Below, piece by piece: positions 1-6,453 of a stretch of DNA of 7,604 nucleotides (the stretch's first letter is position 1; the number at the start of each line of letters is the position of its first letter). The position numbers and the translations under genes are program-made. The notes below the pieces were generated by a model, which was not told the origin of the DNA, did no database searches, and saw only the letters and a program-made list of their open reading frames with translations. The stretch is from Scybalousia_A sp964626385 (GTDB lineage Bacteria; Bacteroidota; Bacteroidia; Bacteroidales; P3): NCBI GenBank assembly GCA_964626385.1, contig CAZVEO010000090.1:1-7604 (forward strand), written 5' to 3'.

Positions 1-44
1 GAAGATTCGTCGAAATAAAACGAAGATTCATTTTTGTAAAATCC

Positions 45-85
45 CGTTTTCGAAAAATTTTTCTTCAAAAAACCTCTCGAAAACG
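45..85. repeat. 9-bp inverted repeat with 23-nt loop
   Basis: CGTTTTCGA at 45-53 is the exact reverse complement of TCGAAAACG at 77-85. The loop is A/T-rich and contains AAAAATTTTT. It could be a terminator remnant of a gene left of the window or a chance structure in AT-rich DNA. No T-run directly follows the second arm, so I do not call it a terminator. Confidence 0.35.
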
Positions 86-230
86 CTGATTTTCAAGAAA
101 AATGCCCAATTTTGACCCTTCGAAAAAGGTTAAGTAGTTGATAATCAGTAGTAGCACCCTTATTTTTTGCTTTTAAATAGGTATTTACGCGATTTCCTGA
201 AAAAATTTTTTTTTGACCTCTTTTTTTTGG

Positions 231-274
231 ATAGGTTATGATAAGTTAGCATAGGTTGTTATAGGTTAGCATAG
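231..274. repeat. 10-bp tandem repeat, about 4.4 copies
   Basis: The sequence reads as consecutive decamers ATAGGTTATG, ATAAGTTAGC, ATAGGTTGTT, ATAGGTTAGC and a partial ATAG. Each begins ATA and keeps a GTT core, so the period is exactly 10 bases, close to one helical turn. It abuts the left arm of the large inverted repeat at 272-390. Function is unknown; it could be a slippage-prone spacer or a phased protein-binding array. Confidence 0.7.
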
Positions 275-390
275 ACGCTTAAGCGTATGTGTTCTTTTAA
301 TGGCTTTGCTCTTATGAAACACCCTATGGGTGCAGGTATTGCCTGTTCTATATAGCAGAGCTATTAAAAGACATATACGCTTTGCGTCTA
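272..390. repeat. Large imperfect inverted repeat (arms 272-310 and 353-390)
   Basis: The left arm and the reverse complement of the right arm share TAGACGC, then GCGTAT, then CTTTTAAT, then GCT and TGCT blocks, with short mismatches and one small length difference. At the outer ends each arm carries its own small palindrome: ACGCTTAAGCGT at 275-286 is perfect, and ACGC-TTT-GCGT lies at 377-387. The interior holds one copy of the CACCCTATGGGTG element and a CAGG/CCTG mini-hairpin (333-345). No transposase frame or target duplication is visible, so it could be a non-autonomous repeat, an intergenic palindromic element or a structured RNA. It lies upstream of the mapped promoter and so would not be in the pump mRNA started there. 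Confidence 0.65.
317..334. repeat. 18-bp repeat copy 1 (CACCC-TAT-GGGTG element)
   Basis: AAACACCCTATGGGTGCA occurs here and again, identically, at 393-410. The core is itself a small dyad, CACCC and GGGTG around TAT, and can form a hairpin or bind a dimeric protein. This copy lies in the loop of the large inverted repeat. Confidence 0.7.
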
Positions 391-392
391 AA

Positions 393-410
393 AAACACCC
401 TATGGGTGCA
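393..410. repeat. 18-bp repeat copy 2 (CACCC-TAT-GGGTG element)
   Basis: This is an exact second copy of the 18-mer at 317-334, placed just outside the right arm of the large inverted repeat. It runs into GCAAAGCCGTTA (408-419), which can pair with TAATGGCTTTGC (298-309) in the left arm, giving a fold that competes with the main inverted repeat. Confidence 0.7.
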
Positions 411-446
411 AAGCCGTTACTTTTTTGGGGTTAAATAAAGTTATTT

Positions 447-489
447 AAGGTAGAGAAAGAGCAAAACTTTACCTTGCTTTTGTTTTTTT
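447..489 (+). terminator. Weak terminator-like hairpin with T-rich tail
   Basis: AAGGTAGA (447-454) can pair with TTTACCTT (468-475), allowing one G-U pair, around a 13-nt loop. A T-rich tail, GCTTTTGTTTTTTT, follows to 489. If anything is transcribed rightward from the repeat region, it could end here. The stem is short and AT-rich, and an 8-bp perfect dyad TTAAATAA/TTATTTAA (431-448) overlaps its start, so this is a weak call. Confidence 0.25.
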
Positions 490-578
490 GATAAGTTTGA
501 AAAATTAGTAACTTATATGGAAGTAAAATACAAAATATTTCCTTTTGAAATACAGCAGTTTTTTTTCAAAAAAGAATA

Positions 579-611
579 TTGTCCGAAAAAGTACCATACT
601 TGTCAGAAAAA
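579..611 (+). promoter_or_regulatory. Direct repeat with 21-bp phasing, candidate activator site
   Basis: TTGTCCGAAAAA (579-590) and TTGTCAGAAAAA (600-611) match at 11 of 12 positions and start 21 bases apart, two helical turns. The second copy ends 2 nt before the TTTG (-33) element of the efflux promoter. Tandem, helically phased half-sites touching the -33 or -35 box are typical of AraC-family activators and of some response regulators. The repeat and spacing are seen directly; the regulator class is inference, and no such gene is in the window. Confidence 0.5.
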
Positions 612-613
612 TA

Positions 614-647
614 TTTGTTAATAGGCAACAAGGTTGTAGTAATTTTG
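614..647 (+). promoter_or_regulatory. Bacteroidota-type promoter of the efflux operon
   Basis: TTTG at 614-617 and TAATTTTG at 640-647 match the -33 and -7 elements used by the Bacteroidota primary sigma factor (TTG, about 17-23 nt, TAnnTTTG). The spacer here is 22 nt. Transcription would start near 652-656, giving a leader of about 35-40 nt before the ATG at 691. The leader is A-rich without a clear Shine-Dalgarno, as is usual in this phylum. Confidence 0.6.
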
Positions 648-652
648 CAACC
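626..652. promoter_or_regulatory. Candidate operator overlapping the -7 element
   Basis: CAAC-AAG-GTTG (626-636) is a small dyad just upstream of the -7 box. GGTTG (632-636) and CAACC (648-652) form a second dyad enclosing TAATTTTG with an 11-nt centre. The shared GTTG half-site means three half-sites lie across the promoter core, where a bound repressor would block initiation. Arms are only 4-5 bp, so chance is possible. Confidence 0.3.
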
Positions 653-690
653 GCATTTTTTGAAAAAAAAATTTAAAGAAATAGTAGTAT

Positions 691-1788
691 ATGAGATTGA
701 GAACATTGATTTGTGTTACTTATTTGTTTTTGGCTTTTGGCTGTACAAATAAGCAAGAGGCTTTACAAGAAAATCAGGCTTATGGAATTATTGAACTTAA
801 ACCTTCAAGTATTGATATTCAAGAGGTTTATTCGGCAACAATAGAAGGTTGTCAAGATGTAGAAATATACCCTCAGGTTTCGGGAACCATTACTCAATTA
901 AAAGTTAAGGAGGGACAGAAAGTGAGCAAGGGACAATCGCTTTTCATTATAGACCAAGTGCCTTACAAAGCCTCTCTAAGAGAAGCAACGGCCAACGTAG
1001 AAGTTGCCAAAGCACAAGTAGAAACGGCTCAACTTGAATACAATAGCAAAAAAATACTTTTTGATAAAAAAGTAATATCAGAATATGATCTTTCAAAAAC
1101 AAAGAATGATTTAGCAATAGCAAAGGCAAGTTTGGAGCAGGCTAAAGCACAAGAAACTAATGCAAGAAATAACTTGACTTACACCGAAGTACATTCTCCA
1201 ACCGACGGAGTTGTTGGCTCTTTGCCTTATAGAGCGGGTGCTTTGGTAAGTCCTTCTATTGCCAAACCTTTGACAACCATATCAAATACAAGCAAAATGT
1301 ATGTTTATTTCTCTATGACTGAGAATCAAATACGTAATCTTATTCGTCAATACGGCTCACCTGATAAGATAATAAGCAATATGCCACCGATAGAATTGCA
1401 GTTGAATGACGGCAGTATATACGCAACAAAAGGAAAAGTGGAAAGTATTAGTGGAATAATCAATGCTCAAACTGGTACAACCAATATTCGTTGCGTGTTT
1501 GACAATAAGGATAGGCTTTTGTTTAGTGGAGGCGTTGGCAATATTATTTTGCCTCACAAAGAAGACAATGTTTTGGTTATTCCGCAAGAGATTACTTACG
1601 AAATACAGGACAAGGTATTTGTTTATAAGGTAGAAAATGGCAAGGCTAAATCTACTGAAATAAAGGTTGATAAACTTAATGACGGCAAAACATACATTGT
1701 CCGCAAAGGTTTGAAAGAAGGTGATTTTTTGATTGGCGAAGGAGTTGCTACATTAAAGGAAGGAACACCTATAATGATTAAGAAATAA
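691..1788 (+). CDS. RND efflux periplasmic adaptor subunit (membrane fusion lipoprotein)
   Basis: This is the adaptor of an AcrA/MexA-type tripartite pump, linking the inner-membrane permease to the outer-membrane channel. The 365-residue length is usual for the family. The N-terminus is a lipoprotein signal peptide with a loose lipobox ending at Cys18 (AFGC), so the mature protein is probably lipid-anchored. Residues about 56-92 form the first lipoyl half (PQVSGTITQLKVKEGQKVSKG), 95-165 an alpha-helical hairpin rich in Ala, Lys, Glu and Gln, and 166-200 the second lipoyl half (SPTDGVVG, then AGALVSP). About 202-285 is the beta-barrel, including TNIRCVFDN, and 290-365 the membrane-proximal domain. 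An in-frame TAG at 685-687 makes the ATG at 691 the first possible start. The stop is doubled (TAATAA), and the permease starts 21 nt later. Family assignment is firm; substrate is unknown. BmeA of Bacteroides fragilis is a functional analogue. Confidence 0.95.
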   Translation: MRLRTLICVTYLFLAFGCTNKQEALQENQAYGIIELKPSSIDIQEVYSATIEGCQDVEIYPQVSGTITQLKVKEGQKVSKGQSLFIIDQVPYKASLREATANVEVAKAQVETAQLEYNSKKILFDKKVISEYDLSKTKNDLAIAKASLEQAKAQETNARNNLTYTEVHSPTDGVVGSLPYRAGALVSPSIAKPLTTISNTSKMYVYFSMTENQIRNLIRQYGSPDKIISNMPPIELQLNDGSIYATKGKVESISGIINAQTGTTNIRCVFDNKDRLLFSGGVGNIILPHKEDNVLVIPQEITYEIQDKVFVYKVENGKAKSTEIKVDKLNDGKTYIVRKGLKEGDFLIGEGVATLKEGTPIMIKK

Positions 1789-1809
1789 TAAAAATAGCAA
1801 GAGTTTTTT

Positions 1810-4800
1810 ATGAATTTAAAATATTTTATTGACCGCCCTATCCTATCTATTGTTATTTCGGTGGGAATGGTACTTTTGGGCGTTTTGGCTTTATTTTCTT
1901 TACCCATAGAACAATATCCAGACATTGCTCCTCCAACGGTTGCTGTCTATACCAATTATCCGGGAGCCAATGCAGAAACGGTGCAAAAAGCAGTTGTTGT
2001 ACCTTTGGAAGAAGCAATAAATGGAGTTGAAGGTATGACTTACATCACTTCATCGGCTTCAAACAGCGGAGATGCCGAATTGCTTATTTATTTCAAACAA
2101 GGTACAAATCCCGATATGGCGGCTGTTAATGTTCAAAACAGAGTAGCAACGGCTCAAGCCTTATTGCCTGCCGAGGTAGTTCAAGTGGGAGTAAATACAG
2201 AGAAACAACAAAATGCAGAGTTAAAGACTTTTGCTATTTATGACCCAGAGGGCAAATACGATGGAAAATTCCTTGACAATTATATGAAGATAAACGTTGA
2301 GCCTCGTATTAAGAGAATTAGCGGAGTAGGTAAATTTATGCTTTTTGGTGCTAATTATAGTATGCGTATTTGGTTGAAACCCGATAAAATGGCTCAGTAC
2401 AAGTTGGTTCCTTCGGATATTTCTTCCGTCCTTGCTACTCAAAACATCGAGGCAGCAACTGGTGCTTTTGGAGAAAACAATGATAATGTTTTTCAATACA
2501 CAATGAAATACAAAGGAAGGCTTTCTACACCAGAAGAATTTGAGAATCTTGTCGTTCGCTCTTTGCCAAATGGTGATGTACTTAGATTGAAAGAGGTTGC
2601 CAACGTGGAATTAGGTTCTGAGGCATATAACTTCTCTTCTACTCTAAATGGAAAACCGACTGCCCTTGCTATGATTTATCAAACGGCGGGTTCTAATGCT
2701 TCTGCTGTTATAAAGGAAATAGACAAAGCCTTAGAAGAAATGAGTAAGGACTTGCCCGAGGGACTTGAATTTGTAACAATGAGCGACACCAATAGATTTC
2801 TTTATGCTTCCATCAAAGAGGTTGTTAAGTCCTTGCTGTTGGCTATTTTGTTAGTCGTTCTTGTAGTCTATTTGTTTTTGCAAGACGTACGTTCTACCCT
2901 TATTCCTACTATCTCTATCTTTGTCTCTATTATAGCCACCTTTGCTTTTATGGTCATAGCGGGTTTTTCTATCAACTTATTAACTTTGTTTGCCCTTGTG
3001 CTTGCTATTGGTACGGTGGTAGACAACGCTATTATTGTTGTGGAGGCTGTACAGAGTCGTTTTGACGCAGGTTATCGCTCATCCTATAAGGCCACAACGG
3101 ACGCAATGGGAGGCATTTCTTCTGCTATAATTATTTCCACAATGATTTTTATGGCAGTCTTTATTCCTACTTCCTTTATGGGTGGTACCTCGGGAACGTT
3201 TTACAAACAATTTGGTATTACTATGGCTGTTGCAGTAGGTTTATCTGCAATAAACGCTCTTACTTTGTCACCGGCCTTATGCGCGTGGATGTTAAAACCA
3301 TACATTACAGAAGACGGAAAGACAAAAAACAATTTTGCTGCTCGTTTGCGAAAGGCTTACAACATTGCTTTCAATGCCTTATTAAGTCATTATAAAAATG
3401 GTGTTCTTTTCTTTATCAGGCGCAAATGGGCTATGTGGACAACTCTTATAGTTGGACTAGTTTTGTTGGTTGTTTTGATGAGAAGCACTCCCTCTGGACT
3501 TGTTCCCGATGAGGATATTGCTACTTTGATAGTTAGCCTTGACACTAAGCCCGGTAGTTCTCTAAGCGAAACCAATCGTATTATGACAACTATTGACAAG
3601 AAAATGAGAGAAATTCCAGAGATAGAATATTCAAGTGGAGTATCGGGGTATTCTTTCAATGGTGCGGGACCTTCTATGGGAATGCTCTTTGTCAAGTTAG
3701 CCGACTGGGACAAACGAACAAAGAAAAACCAATCTGCTAACGCTTTAATGGATAGTGTTTATGCTATTGCCAACCAAATACCTGATGCTTCTATGTTTGT
3801 TACAATGCCTCCTATGATTCCAGGATATGGTATGGGCGGAGGCTTTGAGTTGTATTTGCAAGACAAGATTGGAGGCGATTTGACCGAATTTAAAAACGTT
3901 TGCGACAAGTTTGTGGAAGCCTTAAACAATAGACCTGAAATTGAGATGGCTTATTCTTCTTTTGCAAACAACTACCCCCAATATTTGGTGGATATAGATG
4001 CTACCCAATGCGAAAGGGCAGGAATAACGCCAACGGAAGTTTTGAATACTCTTTCAGATTATTATGGTGGCGGTTATGTATCCAATTTCAATAGGTTCTC
4101 AAAACTATATAGAGTAATGATACAAGCAGACCCAAAGACAAGAGTTACACCTGAGTCTTTAAATCATTTCTATGTACGCGTAGGCAATGAGATGGCTCCT
4201 TTGTCGCAATTTGTAAAACTTACAAAGACTTACGGACCTCAGTCTCTTGCTCGTTTCAATCTTTATAATTCCATAGCAATAAACGGCACTCCAGCCTCAG
4301 GCTATAGTTCGGGCGATGCACTTAAAGCCATAAAACAGACAGCCGATAAGGTTTTGCCTCGCAACTATGGTTATGAACTTGGAGGTATTTCTCGCGAGCA
4401 AGCAACCACAGGCAATAATGTTGTGATTATTTTTGCTCTTTGTATTGTTTTGGTTTATCTTATTCTTAGCGGTATGTACGAAAGTCTTATTATGCCACTT
4501 ACTATTATTCTTTCTGTGCCGTGCGGTCTTATGGGTAGTTTCTTATTTGCCAAACTCTTTGGCTTAGAGAACAACATCTATCTACAAACTGGACTTATTA
4601 TGCTTATAGGTCTGTTAGCTAAGACAGCTATTCTTATTACTGATTATGCAAAGGAAAGAAGGCGTAGCGGAATGACTTTGAAACAATCAGCCATAGGAGC
4701 GGCAAAAAATAGACTTCGTCCTATTTTGATGACGGCTTTAACTATGATTTTCGGTATGTTGCCTTTGATGTTTGCCTCCGGTGTTGGAGCCAACGGCAAC

Positions 4801-5013
4801 TCAACACTTGGCACAGGTGCTGTTGGTGGTATGCTAGTAGGTACGTTGGTGTTGCTCTTTATTGTGCCTTCGTTATGGATGTTTTTCCAATTTTTGGACG
4901 AGCGTTTTAGACCTATAAAACAAAAGAAGGCTGACCCTGCCATAACAGGAGAAATAGAAAAAGTTGCTTTGATAAAGCATTTGAAACAAATGGAACAAAA
5001 ACAAGAGTTTTAA
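1810..5013 (+). CDS. RND (HAE1-type) multidrug efflux permease, AcrB-like
   Basis: This is the inner-membrane proton-antiport pump of the tripartite system and, at 1067 residues, is full length. It starts with the classic FIDRPILSIVI segment, transmembrane helix 1, and LPIEQYPDIAPP. The first porter region follows, then helices 2-6 (about 336-495), helix 7 (about 541-557), the second porter region, and helices 8-12 (about 870-1035). Proton-relay positions, aligned by hand to AcrB, are Asp405 (D407), Asn406 where AcrB has D408, Lys938 (K940 in GLLAK), Arg968 and Thr975 (R971 and T978 in NRLRPILMT). The Asp-to-Asn change is striking; I recall the VDN form in other Bacteroides pumps, so it is probably lineage-specific rather than inactivating. 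Residues 661-677 are Met-rich near the substrate entrance. The adaptor lies 21 nt upstream, and the channel gene begins 1 nt after the stop. Substrate is not predictable. Confidence 0.96.
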   Translation: MNLKYFIDRPILSIVISVGMVLLGVLALFSLPIEQYPDIAPPTVAVYTNYPGANAETVQKAVVVPLEEAINGVEGMTYITSSASNSGDAELLIYFKQGTNPDMAAVNVQNRVATAQALLPAEVVQVGVNTEKQQNAELKTFAIYDPEGKYDGKFLDNYMKINVEPRIKRISGVGKFMLFGANYSMRIWLKPDKMAQYKLVPSDISSVLATQNIEAATGAFGENNDNVFQYTMKYKGRLSTPEEFENLVVRSLPNGDVLRLKEVANVELGSEAYNFSSTLNGKPTALAMIYQTAGSNASAVIKEIDKALEEMSKDLPEGLEFVTMSDTNRFLYASIKEVVKSLLLAILLVVLVVYLFLQDVRSTLIPTISIFVSIIATFAFMVIAGFSINLLTLFALVLAIGTVVDNAIIVVEAVQSRFDAGYRSSYKATTDAMGGISSAIIISTMIFMAVFIPTSFMGGTSGTFYKQFGITMAVAVGLSAINALTLSPALCAWMLKPYITEDGKTKNNFAARLRKAYNIAFNALLSHYKNGVLFFIRRKWAMWTTLIVGLVLLVVLMRSTPSGLVPDEDIATLIVSLDTKPGSSLSETNRIMTTIDKKMREIPEIEYSSGVSGYSFNGAGPSMGMLFVKLADWDKRTKKNQSANALMDSVYAIANQIPDASMFVTMPPMIPGYGMGGGFELYLQDKIGGDLTEFKNVCDKFVEALNNRPEIEMAYSSFANNYPQYLVDIDATQCERAGITPTEVLNTLSDYYGGGYVSNFNRFSKLYRVMIQADPKTRVTPESLNHFYVRVGNEMAPLSQFVKLTKTYGPQSLARFNLYNSIAINGTPASGYSSGDALKAIKQTADKVLPRNYGYELGGISREQATTGNNVVIIFALCIVLVYLILSGMYESLIMPLTIILSVPCGLMGSFLFAKLFGLENNIYLQTGLIMLIGLLAKTAILITDYAKERRRSGMTLKQSAIGAAKNRLRPILMTALTMIFGMLPLMFASGVGANGNSTLGTGAVGGMLVGTLVLLFIVPSLWMFFQFLDERFRPIKQKKADPAITGEIEKVALIKHLKQMEQKQEF

Positions 5014-5014
5014 A

Positions 5015-6373
5015 ATGAAACAGATAATTATATATACAATAATTGTAACAACATTTGTTAGTTGCAATGTTTATAAGAAGTACGAATCAGTAAAAGAGGT
5101 TGATGAAAACCTTTTTGGACAAGAATATATAACAACTGATACTTCTTCCATAGCCACTCTTTCTTGGAGGGAGGTATTCAAAGATGCTTATTTGCAACGT
5201 TTGATAGACACGGCATTGGTGCGAAATACTGATTTAAAAATTGCTTATCTGCGTACCCAACAAGCTCAAGCCATTTTGCTTTCTTCTCGTATGGCTTATC
5301 TGCCTTCCGTTTCTTTGAGTGCAGAAGGGAACATTAGTCATTTAGAAGGTACAACCACCAAGACCTATAATATTTCTCCTTTGGCTAGTTGGGAAATAGA
5401 TTTTTTTGGCAAAATTACTTCTGCAAAGAGAGAGGCTTTAAGTTCTTTGCAAGCCTCTATTGAATATAAGCAAGCCGTACAAACCTCTCTTATAGCCTCA
5501 GTAGCCCAATCTTATTATTCTTTGTTGTTGTTAGACGAACAATTGCGCATAAGCCAACAAACCTTAGAGAGTTGGGAGGCAACTATCAGCACTCTTCAAG
5601 CCTTACTGCTTGCAGGACAGGCAAATGAAACCGCTGTTTTACAAGCAAAGGCTAACTTTTCCACCCTTGAAGCCGATATTTTGTCTTTAAGAAAAAGTAT
5701 CAAAGAAACAGAAAATGCCATTTGTTTACTTTTGGCTCAATCTCCGCAAAGTATAGAAAGGAGTAGCCTTGCAAATCAAACTTTTTCTGATAATTTTTCC
5801 ATAGGGATACCATTGCAACTTTTGGACAATCGTCCCGATGTGCGTCAGGCTCAGATGAATTTGGCAAAGGCTTTCTATGCTACCAACGTAGCTAAAGCCT
5901 CTTTTTATCCTTCAATAACTTTGTCGGGTAGTTTGGGTTGGACAAACAACGCAAGCGGAGTGGTCAGCAATCCGGCTCAATGGTTATCCAACGCAATAGG
6001 CTCACTGACCCAGCCTTTATTTAACCGGGGTAGCAATATAGCCAACCTTCAAAGTGCAAAGGCTGAGCAAGAAATAGCCTCTTTGAGTTTTCAACAAACC
6101 TTACTTCAAGCAGGAAGTGAAGTCAATAACGCACTAACTTCCTTAGAAACCGCAAGGCAAAGACAAAAGATTAATTCTCAAAGCGTTGAAACCTTACAAC
6201 AAGTGGTAGAAAAAACTAAGTTACTCATGCAATATTCTTCCACAAGTTATTTGGAGGTATTGACAGCCCAGCAATCTCTTTTATCCGCCGAGCAATCTTT
6301 AGCACAAGACAAGTTTAACGAAATACAAAGCCTTATTAACCTTTACCATGCCTTAGGTGGTGGCGGGTTCTAA
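5015..6373 (+). CDS. TolC/NodT-family outer-membrane efflux channel lipoprotein
   Basis: This is the outer-membrane exit duct of the pump, expected to be a trimer with a 12-stranded barrel and a long periplasmic helical tunnel. The 452-residue length fits the NodT subfamily. A signal peptide ends at the lipobox Cys17 (FVSC), predicting acylation. Two OEP repeats are visible. The first runs from SWREVFKDAYLQRLIDTAL (about 50-68) through SPLASWEIDFFGKI (121-134). The second starts at LLDNRPDVRQAQMNL (269-283), followed by ASFYPSITLSGSLG (295-308) and LTQPLFNRG (331-339). The C-terminus LYHALGGGGF resembles the common ending of the family. Its ATG lies one base after the permease stop, so translational coupling is likely. 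The operon ends here, and the next 314 bases hold repeats and a terminator. Confidence 0.95.
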   Translation: MKQIIIYTIIVTTFVSCNVYKKYESVKEVDENLFGQEYITTDTSSIATLSWREVFKDAYLQRLIDTALVRNTDLKIAYLRTQQAQAILLSSRMAYLPSVSLSAEGNISHLEGTTTKTYNISPLASWEIDFFGKITSAKREALSSLQASIEYKQAVQTSLIASVAQSYYSLLLLDEQLRISQQTLESWEATISTLQALLLAGQANETAVLQAKANFSTLEADILSLRKSIKETENAICLLLAQSPQSIERSSLANQTFSDNFSIGIPLQLLDNRPDVRQAQMNLAKAFYATNVAKASFYPSITLSGSLGWTNNASGVVSNPAQWLSNAIGSLTQPLFNRGSNIANLQSAKAEQEIASLSFQQTLLQAGSEVNNALTSLETARQRQKINSQSVETLQQVVEKTKLLMQYSSTSYLEVLTAQQSLLSAEQSLAQDKFNEIQSLINLYHALGGGGF

Positions 6374-6453
6374 GTGTGTATAACAATTTTACAACCCACT
6401 AATCTATTAAAAAACTTAGCTTTAGCATTGTAAGAGTTTATCTTATTGTAAAA

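Larger units (their letters stand above)
1..690. other. AT-rich intergenic region upstream of the efflux operon
   Basis: No credible gene lies in these 690 bases on either strand; the only ATG-started frames are very short and overlap repeats or the promoter. Positions 1-230 are AT-rich with homopolymer runs (T9 at 206-214, T8 at 221-228). Positions 231-419 are repeat-rich, and 579-652 is the control region of the pump operon. Efflux operons often have a divergent tetR- or marR-type gene here, but none is present, so the regulator must be encoded elsewhere. The absence of a gene is direct observation from reading frames. Confidence 0.75.

Noticed and set aside
314..355. 13-codon frame MKHPMGAGIACSI in the inverted-repeat loop
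   Set aside because: It is very short and explained by the repeat; nothing marks it as translated.
272..410. Insertion sequence or riboswitch
   Set aside because: There is no transposase frame or target duplication, and I recognise no conserved riboswitch core; the region also lies upstream of the mapped operon promoter.
517..621. 34-codon plus-strand frame beginning MEVKYKIF
   Set aside because: It covers the direct repeat and runs into the -33 element of the efflux promoter, has low-complexity Lys/Phe content, and has no promoter of its own that I can see.
1789..1809. Shine-Dalgarno before the permease (AGCAAGAG)
   Set aside because: The match to the anti-Shine-Dalgarno is poor, and this phylum commonly does without one.
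1623..1925. Minus-strand open frame across the adaptor-permease junction
   Set aside because: It overlaps two clearly assigned genes antisense and has no recognisable motif. The same reasoning removes the antisense frames at 947-1129, 1357-1587, 2221-2496, 3390-3713, 4644-4943 and 4873-5067.
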